NCBI RefSeq assembly: GCF_018294505.1
Contig: NC_057813.1
Span: forward strand, 317,959,191-318,023,190
From: Triticum aestivum
Taxonomy: Eukaryota; Streptophyta; Magnoliopsida; Poales; Poaceae
Reading direction: 5' to 3'
Length of the DNA: 64,000 nucleotides
In this document: positions 43,964 through 55,443 of the stretch, piece after piece
Numbering within the stretch: the first letter of the stretch is position 1
How the letters are laid out: each line of letters starts with the position of its first letter
The notes under the pieces: model-generated
The model's input: the letters and a program-made list of their open reading frames with translations, nothing else
The model's database searches: none
Told to the model about the DNA's origin: nothing
Made by a program: the position numbers and the translations under genes

Positions 43964-44925
43964 GCTAACTAAACTAAACCGAAAAAACCGATTTATTCTA
44001 AAAAAACGAAAACTAGGGTTTTCTAAAAAAACAGTTCGTTTTTTTAAAACAGACCACGATGGCGGACGGTGGTGTATACCTCCGGCGAGGCGCTCCGGCG
44101 AGGCGGGGCGGCTCCGGCGGGGCGACGGGAGGCGGCATGGAGCGGCGGGGCTGCGGGCGGCGGCGGCAGCGGGGCTACGGGCGGCGGCGGTGGCGGGAGG
44201 CTCCGGTGGCGGGCGGCTTGGCGGCGGTGGGCGACTCCGGGGTGAGGCGGCGGGGGTCGGGGGTATTTAAGTGGGGGTGGCTTGGGGGAGAGGGCAAGGC
44301 GGCGGCGGAGTCCCGGTCGGACTTGGGGTTCGAGCGGCGGTGGCGGTCGCACGGTCTCCTGGAGGGAGATGGCAGCGTGGGGAGCTGGGCCGACTCGGCT
44401 GGGCTTCGGCCCAGTAGGGCGCTGGCAACTTTTTTTTAAAAAAACAATTCCACCGAGTAGAAAATAAAACCTAGAAAAATAAATAAAAATCCAAAAATGC
44501 CAAAAAAAAATTTTACCGTCTAAATAAAATATTTAGAACTAGATGAACATTTTCTTGGCCCTAAAATGCAGTTTTGAAAAACGTGCAATTTTCCTAAATT
44601 CAAATAAAATAGCGAAAACTCCAAAATAAAATCTTATTTGATTTTTTATTAAATCCTCAATATTTCTTTATTTTTGGGAAAGTCATTTTATTCCCTCTCT
44701 CATATTTTTATAATAGAAATAATTGAAGATAAAATAAATAAAATCAAATAATCCTGTTTTCAAAATTTGAGAAAAACTCAAATATGAAAATAACGAAATC
44801 CCCAACTCTCTCCGAGGGTCCTTGAGTTGCGTAGAATTTCTAGGATCAAACCAAGAGTAATAAAATATGATATGCAATGATGATCTAGTGTATAACATTC
44901 CAAATTGAAAATTTGGGATGTTACA
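43964..44925 (-). repeat. Truncated 3' LTR of the chromovirus
   Basis: Collinear with 52163-53139, including the GC-rich block (44059-44430), and ending at 44925 beside the PPT (44926-44940, plus strand aacctacccccctta). About 1.78 kb of the LTR is missing at the left junction. Confidence 0.9.
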
Positions 44926-44961
44926 AACCTACCCCCCTTAAGATAAATCTCTCCCTCGAGA

Positions 44962-47832
44962 TTAGGGTTGGCTAGAAAATAGGTGAGGATGGTCCTTCAG
45001 CAGATCTTCCTCTCGCTCCCAGGTGGCTTCATCCTCGGTGTGGTGGCTCCACTGAATTTTATAAAACTTGATAACCTTGTTGCGGGTGACTCGGCTAGCA
45101 TACTCAAGAATTTTGACTGGTTTCTCCTCATAGGTCAAATCACTATCCAACTAAATCGCTTCCAGCGGCACTGTATCTCTTAGTGGTATATTAGCCATCT
45201 CTGCGTGGCACTTCTTCAACTGGGAAACATGGAACACATCATGAACTCCTGACAATCCTTCGGGCAATTCCAACTTGTAAGCAACTTCTCCCATACGCTC
45301 CAAAACTTTGTATGGTCCTACAAAATACGGCCCTAACTTTCCCTTAACTCCAAAGCGCTTAATTCCTCGAAGTGGAGACACACGAAGAAAAACTCGGTCT
45401 CCGACTTTGTAAGCTGTCTCCTTGCATTTTGAATCTGCATAGCTCTTTTGTCTGGACTGGGCTACCTTGAGCCTATCGTGAATCAACTTCACCTTCTGTT
45501 CAGACTCCTTAATCAAATCTGGTCCAAACAACTGGCGGTCTCCAACTTCATCCCACGACAATGGGGTCCTGCACCTCCTTTTGTATAGGGCTTCAAAAGG
45601 GGCCATCTTCAAACTGGATTGATAACTGTTGTTGTAAGAGAACTCTACATATGGCAAATTATCGTCCCAACTAGATCCATAATCTAGCGCACAAGCTCTC
45701 AGCATATCCTCTAAAATATGATTGACTCTCTCGGTATGTCCATCTGTCTACGGATGAAAGGCTGTACTGAACTCTAGCCTGGTACCCAAAGTTTCGTGCA
45801 ACTGCTTCCAGAACTTTGAGGTAAACTAGGTTCCTCTATCTGATACAATGCTCCTCGGAACTCCATGCACACATACGATCCTGGTCATGTATATCTTAGC
45901 CAACTTAGCACTGGTGTAAGTGGTCCTCATGGTGATGAAATGAGCTACCTTCGTCAAATGATCGACTATAACCCAAATCGAGTCATAGCCCGAATGAGTC
46001 CTGGGCAATCCAGTGATAAAATCCATGCCTATTTTATCCCACTTCCATTCGGGTATCGGCAATGGCTGTAACAATCCTGCTGGCTTCTGATGCTATGCCT
46101 TCACTCTCTGACATACATCACAAACTGCTACATACTCCGCAATATCCTTCTTCATTCCGGTCCACCAGAATGTGTCTTTCAAATCCAAATACATCTCGGT
46201 ATTTCCTGGGTGAATCGAATATGGTGAATCATGAGCCTCTTGGAGAATCAACTTCCTGATCTCTGGGTCATTGGGCACATAAACATGGTCCTCAAACCAT
46301 AGGGTATCGTGCTCATCCTCACGAAAACCTTTAGCCTTTCCTTTAGCCATCTTCTCCTTTATCCTGCCAATCTCCTTGTCTGTCTTCTGAGCTTCTCTGA
46401 TCTTATCCATCAGAGTAGACTGAATTTCTAATGCTGCAACAAAGCCTCCTGGAACTATTTCCAAACATAGCTCGCGAAGATCCTCGGCTAACTCCTCTGG
46501 TAACTCTCTGGTCATGAGTGTGTTAACATGGCTCTTGCGGCTCAACGCGTCGGCTACTACGTTAGCCTTTCCAGGGTGATAATGCAACCTCATATGATAA
46601 TCCTTGATGAGCTCCAACCATCTCCTTTGCCTGAGATTCAACTCCTTCTGTGTGAAGATGTACTTCAAACTCTTGTGATCCGTGTACACCTCACAATGGT
46701 TTCCAATGAGAAAATGTCTCCAAGTCTTCAATGCATGCACTACGGCTGCTAACTCCAAATCATGTGTAGCATAATTCAACTCATGGGGCTTAAGCTGTTG
46801 TGAGGCATACGAAACAACTCTTCCCTCCTGCATAAGCACTGCTCCAAGTCCTCGACGTGAAGCGTCGCAATACACCTCATAATCCTTGCACTGATCTGGC
46901 AGAATCAACACTGGTGATGTAACCAAACGTTTCTTCAACTCCTGGAAACTGGCCTCACATTCCTCAGTCCATTTGAACTTGGTGTCCTTCTTTAATAACT
47001 CCGTCATGGGCTTCGCAATCTTCGAGAAATTCTCAATGAACCTCCGGTAGTATCTTGCGAGTCCAAGAAAACTTCGGATCTCTCCAACTGGCGTGGGCGA
47101 TTCCCAGTTTGTCACAGTGACAACTTTGGTGGGATCTACTACTATTCCTTCTCCGGATATAACGTGTCCGAGGAATGCAACTTCCTTCAACCAAAACTCA
47201 CATTTGCTGAACTTGGCGTATAAATGATGTTCTCTAAGCTTCTCAAGTACCAAATGCAAATGCTCCTTATGCTCCTCTTCATTCTTTGAGTAGACCAAAA
47301 TATCATCAATGAACACTACGACGAACTTATCCAGAAACTCCATAAACACCGTGTTCATCAGGTTCATGAAATAGGAAGGTGCGTTAGTCAGACCAAATGA
47401 CATAACTGTATACTCGTACAGCCCATACCTGGTGGTAAAAGCCGTCTTAGGTATATCCTGCTCTCCAATTTTCAACTGGTGGTATCCTGATCGCAGATCG
47501 ATCTTGGAAAATACCTTAGCTCCTTGCAATTGGTCAAACAGATCATTGATCATTGGCAGTGGGTACTTGTTCTTGATGGTCACTTCATTCAGTCCTCGAT
47601 AATCAACAACCATCCTTAATGATCCATCCTTCTTCTCCACTAGAAGCACTGGCGATCCCCAAGGTGAAGAACTTGGGCGAATATAGCCTTCATCCAGTAA
47701 CTCCTTAATCTGCTTCTTAATCTCCTCCAAATCTTTTGCGGGCATCCTGTATGGTCTCTTAGATATTGGCCCTGTGCCTAGCAAAAGCTCAATCAAAAAC
47801 TCAATGTCTCTATCCGGTGGCATGCCTGGCAA
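44962..47832 (-). pseudogene. Chromovirus pol: reverse transcriptase, RNase H, integrase, chromodomain
   Basis: From 47832 the minus-strand frame is open for 579 codons: reverse transcriptase with [30 protein letters not shown] and the intact catalytic motif FIDDILVYS, then RNase H with [13 protein letters not shown] and [11 protein letters not shown], then the integrase zinc finger (ending CDVCQRVKA). After a TAG at 46093 come the integrase core with [14 protein letters not shown] and SDRGT (TAG at 45826), HP(TAG)TDGHTE (45748) and the C-terminal region DRVFLRVSPLRG. After a TAG at 45151 follows a chromodomain (KILEYASRVTRNKVIKFYKI...HTEDEATWE), which in this lineage guides insertion into heterochromatin. 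Four TAGs and no other stop interrupt it. Confidence 0.9.
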
Positions 47833-48337
47833 CTCCCCCTGGAAATACGTCAGGGAAATCCTTCACCACTTGTACTTCCTCCAGTACAACTCCTGATAAG
47901 GAATTTACTTGAGTCCTCTTCGGTACATGCCGGGATACATACTTGATCCTCCTTCCTTCTGGAGTGGTAAGAAAAATCAATTTACTAGCGCATTCAATGT
48001 TCTCTCCATACTTCGATAACCAATCCATGCCTAATATCACATCCAATCCTTGCGATTCGAATACTATTAGGTCCGAGGGAAACACGTAGTTACCAATCCT
48101 TAATGGTAACCAATCACACCATAAACTAGCCATATACTCTTCTCCAGGAGAGGTTACTAACATGGGTGACCTAAGGGCTTGGGTTGGCAGTTTATACTTA
48201 TCCACAAATTCCCTTGATATGTATGAATGCAATGCACCAGTATAAAAAAGAACGAGTGCAGTGAATGACTTAACCAAAAATTTACCTATTACTGCATCTG
48301 GCTGAGCTTCAACCTCCTCCACATTAACGTGGTTCAC
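47810..48337 (-). pseudogene. Chromovirus protease, catalytic Asp replaced by Tyr
   Basis: The minus-strand frame reads LVLFYTGALHSYISREF where the family has Asp-Thr-Gly; the codon is TAT, one change from GAT. GLDVILGMDWLSKYG follows, as usual for plant gypsy protease. At the end, a run of five G (VFPGGV) shifts the frame by one base relative to the reverse transcriptase frame that begins PGMPPDRD. The enzyme should be inactive in this copy. Confidence 0.85.
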
Positions 48338-49336
48338 CTGTCCCCTATTGAAAGGGTTTGGCTTCTTCCCAGAGCTTCCATTGCCATTTCCTTTCTAAGC
48401 TTTAGGACATTCATTGGCATAATGTCCAGTCTTCTGACACTTATAGCAAGTGACTTGGCTCAGGTCTCTCTTGGCTGGGGTTGATGGGTTGGTACGGTTC
48501 TGGCTGTTGCTTCCTCCATTCCTGTTACCATACTTGGGGCCATTATGATTGTGCGAACTCCCTCCTCCATGGGTATGCTGAAAATGTCCTCCCGATTTCG
48601 GGGTAAAACGTGGCTTCTACTGAGCTCCAGAATTGTACTTCCATTGTCCATACTTCCTCTCGCGGTTGTCAATCTGCTGCTGCTTCCCTTCAATCATGAG
48701 AGCTCTATCTACCTATTCCTGGTAGTTGTTGAAGGTTGCTACCATCAACTGCATGCTCAGTTCATCATTCAGTCCTTCCAGAAACTTCTCCAGCTTAGCT
48801 GCATCTGTAGCAACGTCATCTGGGGCATAACGTGCTAGCTTACTAAAGTCATCCACATACTGGCCTACAGTATGTCCTCCTTGGCGCAAGTTGCGAAACT
48901 CATGCTTCTTCATGGCCATAGCTCCTGCTGAAACATGGGCAGTACGGAAAGCCTGCTGAAACTGATCCCATGTGATAGTGTTGATAGGATAAGTGGCTGT
49001 GAAATTCTCCCACCATGATGCTGCGGGTCCATCAAGCTAATGTGCGGCAAAACACACCTTTCCCGCATCCGTGCATCCTCCAGTGGTCAACTCCCTTCCT
49101 GTCTTGCGGAGCCAATCATCTGCAACTATCGGCTCAGTGCTACTGGAGAACACCGGCGGATTCAGTCTAAGGAAACGGGTTAACTGATCGATAGGTGGTG
49201 GAGGTGGTGGGTTGTTGTTGTTGTTGTTCCCCTGATTCTGATTCTAGACTAGTAATTGCATCAATGCATTCTGCTACTGGATCAACTGAGTGAGCTCCGG
49301 TGGGAAAGCAAATCCATTGTCACGTCTCGGAGGCAT
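48338..49336 (-). pseudogene. Chromovirus gag with zinc knuckle and six in-frame TAGs
   Basis: The minus-strand ATG at 49334-49336 opens MPPRRDNGFAF. The frame continues through a poly-Asn/Pro stretch, the gag core (FRTAHVSAGAMAMKKHEFRNL, GQYVDDFSKLARYAP) and the knuckle CYKCQKTGHYANEC near 48450-48410. It is interrupted only by TAG codons, at 49274, 49244, 49037, 48713, 48617 and 48395. There are no frameshifts up to the protease. The preserved frame with TAG-only interruptions points to point decay of a once-intact gene. Confidence 0.85.
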
Positions 49337-49537
49337 CTGAGGATTTAGAAAAGATGATAATACAGAATAGAATGGGGGTCTAGAGAGAAAACACTACCCA
49401 TATGCACATGACACAAATGCAAACAATATCACTTCATTCAATTTAAACAAGGGTATACAACGGTCTAACTATCGCTACAAAAGTGCTCGGACTATACTAG
49501 ATAAATGGGGGAATACTGCTACTGTTATGGTGGTCGA

Positions 49538-50275
49538 CTAGAAAAACTGCTCCGTTGAAGACTCCATGATATCTGCTCCAGCTTCATCAACATAGTCATC
49601 ATCGCTATTGTCTGGGTCCGAGTCGGTGTCGTTGATGATGATGTAGTTCTCTGGACAAGTGCAATCACCGTCTTCTCCTCCAGTCACGGGGAATCCCATG
49701 AATACGTTCAGCTTATTCTTCAGATCATCGTTCTTCTCCACGAGTGTTGCTATTTCCTCCTCATATCCATCGCGTGTAGACTTGAGTTCTTCCTCCAACT
49801 CTGTGATCTTGGTCATAGCCTTCTTTAGATCTATCATGCCTGTGCACATCTGGTTCTCCTGGCGTCGAATGTGCTGGTTTAACTCCTGGATGAAAGCTGC
49901 AATTGATCTATCCTTCCTGGTACTGATCATCTCCCATTGATCATCTTGGCGCCCACAAATCTGGTAGATAGTATCCTTGAGATCCTTGTGGTAAACTTCT
50001 CCAATACGTCCCATTGTGATGTGGGCTGCCATGCTCTTTCCTAGACTCCAGGTTGGGGCATCAAAGGAAAACTCTATGGGCTCAGTGACGGGCATGAACG
50101 TCCTTCCTGGAACTTGAACTTGAATCATCCAATTCTCCTCTTCTGGTAGAGTGGCGATGTAGGTCCCGTTGAAGCTTGGTACTCCGATGTTCAGGTACCT
50201 AGTGACTTCCTTCAAGTGGCGTCCAAAGGGTGTATCTTCATCCGGTTGCGTGAACTTGTTCCTTGCATCCGCCAT
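49538..50275 (-). CDS. Additional ORF upstream of gag, 245 aa, function unknown
   Basis: An uninterrupted frame in the same orientation as gag starts with MADARNKFTQPDED, about 100 bases inside the PBS, and ends in TAG at 49538. It has a mixed alpha/beta-like N-terminal part (NIGVPSFNGTYIATLPEEENW, GRIGEVYHKDLKDTIYQICG), a coiled-coil-like middle (KKAMTKITELEEELKSTRDGYEEEIATLVEK) and a strongly acidic tail (NDTDSDPDNSDDDYVDEAG). It is intact, while gag and pol carry ten stops. I recall similar sequences as uncharacterised Triticeae proteins. The role is unknown; it could be a gag-like accessory protein or an RNA/particle factor. Confidence 0.75.
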   Translation of the reverse strand: MADARNKFTQPDEDTPFGRHLKEVTRYLNIGVPSFNGTYIATLPEEENWMIQVQVPGRTFMPVTEPIEFSFDAPTWSLGKSMAAHITMGRIGEVYHKDLKDTIYQICGRQDDQWEMISTRKDRSIAAFIQELNQHIRRQENQMCTGMIDLKKAMTKITELEEELKSTRDGYEEEIATLVEKNDDLKNKLNVFMGFPVTGGEDGDCTCPENYIIINDTDSDPDNSDDDYVDEAGADIMESSTEQFF

Positions 50276-50371
50276 CCTAAAAGAGTAGAAAAGATGAGGA
50301 GTCAGAAATGAGAAGAGTGAGTAGTGATCTAGGGCTTTTAGCTTAGTGGTCGTGTCCTACAGTCAACGTGT

Positions 50372-50384
50372 GCTCTGATACCAT
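50372..50384 (-). promoter_or_regulatory. Primer-binding site, initiator-Met type
   Basis: The plus strand gctctgataccat is the complement of ATGGTATCAGAGC, which contains the standard TGGTATCAGAGC; it lies two bases from the LTR end at 50387. Confidence 0.85.
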
Positions 50385-50386
50385 CT

Positions 50387-53139
50387 TGTAGCGACTAGAC
50401 CTCAAACAGTCTGATCTTCGTGCATTAGTGTCATCCCTGGATCAGTATTGCTTACACGCACAGTACTCGAAGGATTTATAACAGAGTAGCAATCACACAC
50501 TTATTACATCGAATGTCTCAAAAGAGAACTTATTACAATAAATATGGCTTAAGGCCATCTAATAACGATAACAGCGGAAGGCTTGGAAGATAAGTGAGTC
50601 CATCAACTCCAACGTCATCACTGAGTATAGAACCATGACATAAGGCACCTTACTCATCGTCTGAAAAGTCTGCAACACGAATGTTGCAGGCCAAAAACGG
50701 GTCAGCACATGGTATATGCTGGCAATGTAACACATAGAGAGTAATGAACAGAAATATGCTATACTACATGCATATATGGCTGGTGGAAAGCTCTATGGTT
50801 ACAGTTTTGCATAAAGCCAATTTTTTCCTACTACAAAGGAATAAGTTTTATTTAACTATCATGATGGTTGTTAAACATTGAGAAGATAGACATCCTCTCA
50901 ATCCCAATTAAACATCATCATTAAACCCAACAAATTAAATTAAAGTAACATGATGAGATTCACATGATAATCCAAGTACTAGATACTCAAAACGTCCATA
51001 ACCGAGGACACGGCTAACCATGATTAGTTTATACACTCTGCAGAGGTTTGCGCACTTTTCCCCACAAGACTCGATCTCCTCCGTTGGATTTCTCGCACTA
51101 CATGGTGTTTGAGAAACAGATGTCCGAGACATAGTCTTTCAGAAGCGTTTGCACCTTACGATCGGGTAGACAATACCAACCTACATCCCGTACATCTGCT
51201 AGTCTACCACTATAAGAGTTCACACGACTTAATCAACTATGCTAGAGCCCATAGTAGCTTGCGGCTGCACACGGAAGTTTCTAGCATGAAAAATCTCATG
51301 ATCCCTTTGAGCCTGGGTGGCGGTCCATCAAGCAAAACAGGCAATCGCTGGAATACCCAGGTGCCTCAATCCACCCAGATGTGTGTTTAAGTTGCCACCT
51401 TAAGTAAACCATTAATAATAATCTCACATCTGTCATGGATACACTCACCCAATCCACGTCTACTAGCATAGCATGGCAATATAAGCAAATGTAGAAGTAA
51501 CTCCCAAGGGTTTGATAATAAAACAGGTAATAGGTACTACCTCATCCACTTGCCAAAACCCACAATTTAATTAGATCGTAATCATGCAATGTTTGAGGAT
51601 TGATCTAATGCACTAAAACTGGGTATGAAAAAGGTATGATCAAAGTGTTACTTGCCTTGCTGATGATCCATGAAACCTAGAGATTCGAAGTAGCAAGCGG
51701 CGCACTCCGGGTACTCTATCTCAAACAAACAAGAATACAATAAGCACTCATCTAATGCACAGGTAAAACTCAAATAAGAGATCTAACCCGGAAGTTCAAC
51801 TTAAGAACTCCGATTTGCAAAAAGAATCAAATCAAACGAAGCAACGAAATAGAAACGATGAAAGAAACAAGCTTCGTTTACTAATCTGGACCTAAGTCAA
51901 ATTTTATAGAATCAAAAACTTGTTTGAGTGGGTTAAACGGAAAGAGGGTTTTGATACGTAACTCTAGGCGCTTGAATCACCTGATTCCGATAAACGAGCG
52001 AAAAGTTATACTAAAACGAAAATCGAACCAGAAATCGCAATCTGGAATAATCGTGGAAAATCCGATAAAAAGAAAAAAACGAACAAACAGGCTAACGAAC
52101 GAATGCTGTCTACGGCTAAACGACGAAAACCGTTCGTTAAAACGAACGTACGGACGAATGTCCGCTAACTAAACTAAACCGAAAAAACCGATCTATTCTA
52201 AAAAAACGAAAACGAGGGTTTTCTAAAAAAATCGGATCGGTTTTTTTTAAAACGGACCACGGCGGCGGGCGGTGGTGTATACCTCCGGCGAGGCACTCTG
52301 GCGAGGCGGGGCGGCTCTGGCGGGGCGACGGGAGGCGGCGTGGGGCGGCGGGCGGCAGCGGCGGCGGGGCTGCGGGCGTGGGCGGCGGCGGGGCTGCGGG
52401 CGTGGGCGGCGGCGGGAGGCTCCGGCTGTGGGCGGCTTGGCGGCAGTGGGCGACTCTGGTGTGAGGTGGCGGGGGTCGGGGGGTATTTAAGAGGGGGTGG
52501 CTTGGGGGAGGGGGCAAGGTGGCGGCGGAGTCCCGGTCGGACTCGGGGTCCGAGCGGCGGCGGCGGTCGCGCGGTCTCCTGGAGGGAGACGGCGGCGCGG
52601 GGAGCTGGGCCGGCTCGGCTGGGCTTCGGCCGAGTCACGCGCTGGCAACTTTTTTTTAAAACAATTCCGCCGAATAGAAAATAAAACCTAGAAAAATAAT
52701 TAAAAATCTAAAAATGCCAAAACAAGTTTTCACCGTCTAAATAAAATATTTAGAACGAGATGAACATTTTCTTGGCCCTAAAATGCAGTTTTGAAAAACG
52801 TGCAATTTTCCTAAATTCAAATAAATAGAGAAAACTCCAAAATAAAATCTTATTTGATTTTTTTATTAAATCCTCAATATTTCTTTATTTTTGGGAAAGT
52901 CATTTTTCCCTCTCTCATATTTTATAATAGAAATAATTGAAGATAAAATAAATAAAATCAAATGATCCTATTTTCAAAATTTGAGAAAAACTCAAATATG
53001 AACATAACAAAATCCCCAACTCTCTCCGAGGGTCCTTGAGTTGCGTAGAATTTCTAGGATCAAACCAAAAGCAATAAAATATGATATGCAATGATGATCT
53101 AGTGTATAACATTCCAAATTGAAAATTTGGGATGTTACA
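50387..53139 (-). repeat. 5' LTR of the chromovirus, 2753 bp
   Basis: The LTR starts TGTAACATCCC at 53139 (minus strand) and ends GTCGCTACA at 50387. It contains a GC-rich block (52262-52640) with two copies of a 24-bp GGC-rich unit, and a TATA-like CTTAAATA on the minus strand at about 52484-52491. The proline- and arginine-rich frames in this block are composition artefacts. The rest is AT-rich with no gene. Confidence 0.85.
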
Positions 53140-53978
53140 CTAGTTGTAGTGCGAGTGAAGAAGAAGGGGAGCTGGGGGTTTTCTGTAGTAGTGAGGAAGA
53201 AGGGGAGCTGGGTTTTTCTGTAGGGGTGAGGTGAGGAATTTGGGGGTACGAGTAGAGCGAGCTGACGCGAGGTGGGTGGGAGTGAGGAGGAAGAAGAGTA
53301 CCCAGGTTTTTTTGGGGGGCGGTGTGTTGGGTGTGGGTAGCGCCTCTCATTAAGTAATATATGGGCTTTTGAATTGATTTTATTATTTACTAGGGTGGAT
53401 GGGCTGTTTTGTCTTGGGCCCAGAGAAACAATTACTACTAGTACTGTGGAGACACTCTACAACTACCCAGAAAAACAATTACTACTAGTACAGTGGATAC
53501 ACTACCGCTTATGGCTCCTCTTAGGTCATCGAAACGTCTCCCTCTACTGAATGTCATTTTACTTTTGTTCACCGACATGCAGGCCATGCAGCGCGTGGGC
53601 CCAATTACCATCCACCAAATTAGAAGGCAGTATGCAGGCGGAGAGTCACCCCGGTCATAGCCGCGGCAGTAACGAGCTGTCGTATCACAAAACCCCACCT
53701 CCCCGCAGTCTAAGTTTGATTGACGAAACAACCATCACTTCACTCTTTGCTAAATCCCCTTCTCCCTCACGTTCTTCAAGAAAGCCAACACTCGCATTTG
53801 CCACTGTTCTTCTCTCCCAACGAAGGGAAGGTAAGTGGATTCGTGATGTTGGTATATTTTTGTTCACAGAAAAAAAAGAACTTTTGCAAAGTAGTAACCT
53901 ATCCTCACTCTCTTTTTTGTTTCATTGTCATTGCGGTTGTGTTTTCATTTCATTGGTCTCCTAGTATTCGTCAGGTTC
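53140..53978 (+). other. Low-copy-looking DNA with possible leader exon
   Basis: There are two related stretches (53158-53190 and 53198-53225, gaagaagggga...). From 53690 to 53830 the sequence is C/T- and A-rich like a plant 5' leader, ending in a strong donor, aag|gtaagtgg at 53831. An acceptor, attcgtcag, ends at 53974. No coding frame is certain in this leader. Confidence 0.4.
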
Positions 53979-54710
53979 ATGATGGACCAAGAAGAACCAG
54001 GCAAAGATCTGCCAATATAGGAGCAGACGCGGGAGGCTGATCCCCCCAAGACAGAGAGATCCAAGAAGATGGAGGCAGCCACTGAGCCGACCCTAGATAC
54101 ACTTACGGCCACTACTGAGATGGTCAATGCCCCGTTTGAGGTTACAGCCCCTGTGGCACTGCAGGAGCAGTTTTCCCCCTTCGAGGATGCCCCCACCCCA
54201 CTGAGCTGCCCAAGGTGATTTTCTTCTTTGCTAATCTCGATTGTCGTTTTTCATCTAAGTATGTGGTGATGAATAATGAAAAATTCTATTAGCTTCAATG
54301 CCATGCTATACATAGTGGTTTAAATAACTTGTGTTTCTTATACTGGAAAGTAATTCAGAATTTGTTTCTGTTTCAGTTAGAGCCTTGATGCAGACAAGGA
54401 TTGTGTTGTTGTACATGTCACTCGCTATGAGGCGGACGACATGAATATACGCACTGGGACAACCGTGTTCTTAGGTTGTTGGATCCTAGAAGAAATTTGC
54501 GCTTATACCGATGTCGAGTTGTATTCCAGCCTTACTGTTGTCAGGTGTGTTGTCCAGGGTGTATTGAAGCACAAGAAGTTCAAAGCTACTCCTTCGTTTG
54601 TAAGGCGTACTGTTCTTATCAAGCTTTCATAGGAAGATGATCTGGCATGGCTCCATAAACAAGTTTATGAGTGGCAAGGCCACAAGGTTATCTTCATGAA
54701 GGTCACATGA
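53979..54710 (+). pseudogene. Unrecognised spliced gene with three in-frame TAGs
   Basis: Exon 2 starts with ATGATG (53979) and reads MMDQEEPGKDLPI, TAG (54018), then EQTREADPPKTERSKK and an acidic/Thr-rich part to a donor at 54214/54215 (caag|gtgatt). An acceptor (tgtttcag) ends at 54376. The joined frame meets TAG at 54378, then reads SLDADKDCVVVHVTRYEADD, TTVFLGCWILEEICAY and VRRTVLIKLS, TAG (54630), EDDLAWLHKQVYEWQGHKV and TGA at 54708. The phase is kept across the intron and across all three TAGs. I do not recognise the protein. It looks like a gene or gene fragment decayed by single-base changes; a transposon-captured fragment is also possible. Confidence 0.45.
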
Positions 54711-55443
54711 TTGAGCTGCTGCCGGACGTCCTCGATGATGTTCATGGCAAGATCCGTCTTGTGTCCAGCCCAAATTAGATCGCGGCATGAAATAGTTGCC
54801 CCAGCTAGTGTTCAATAGTAGTTTGGATTGTGTCTAATTATCCAAACCTTGCCTGTTATCGAGCCCTCTGGGGCAAGTACTCTATTTGAATCTGTATGGA
54901 AACTGCTGCTACTTTTGTGTGCCCGTGAATCATGTGAGAACCATCATAATTGTTGCCGAAACAGATGCGTCCTCACTAGTTTTTTCATGAATATGGCATG
55001 GTAATACATAAGTTGTCACGGTTTATCATACGAGCAATGTGTATTTGATGAAATAGAGTACTCGTTGGAGAACTGTGCGCCGACGTATACATAAGTACTT
55101 GTAAACACTGTTGGTGCTACCCCACTTGTAAGAAGTTGTGCAAAACACGACACATTGGCTCAGCTTGCTTCAACACTAGGCTATCGACCAACTAACAATC
55201 AACAATCTACTGTCTAACATATAAGAAACTATGTATCTTGTTACAGTGGTTCATGCAGTTAACTGAGGCCACAATGTAAATTCCAAACGTTCACACGCTA
55301 GTCCAGCGTTCATGTTGAACTCGGCTTCATAAAAAACTTGAAAAGCATAAGTTAAGCAATTTTATACATCTCAGTGATTCATAGAACAAAACAAACATAT
55401 ACTAGTTCACAGCAAAAGACAAAGTTGTGAGAAGGATTACAAA
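54711..55443. other. No gene seen
   Basis: The first 120 bases could be a 3' untranslated region of the gene-like sequence upstream. The rest is AT-rich with no frame of note. Confidence 0.5.

Larger units (their letters stand above)
43964..53139 (-). mobile_element. Tekay/Del-type chromovirus with truncated 3' LTR
   Basis: On the minus strand: LTR of 2753 bp (53139 down to 50387), PBS for initiator tRNA-Met, an additional ORF (50275-49538), gag, protease, reverse transcriptase, RNase H, integrase with a C-terminal chromodomain, PPT and the first 962 bases of the 3' LTR (44925 down to 43964). The reverse transcriptase and the chromodomain identify the chromovirus branch. The LTRs start TGTAACATCCC and the 5' LTR ends GTCGCTACA. 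All in-frame stops seen are TAG. Left target duplication is lost; the right flank is CTAGT. Confidence 0.92.

Noticed and set aside
52137..52638. Proline/arginine-rich frames on both strands of the chromovirus LTR
   Set aside because: GC-rich block with GGC repeats, open in most phases and inside an LTR; the same block at 44059-44430 gives different frames.
54018..54632. In-frame TAG codons read as recoded sense codons
   Set aside because: Plants use the standard code, and the same TAG bias in neighbouring silent repeats fits methylated-C deamination better than recoding.
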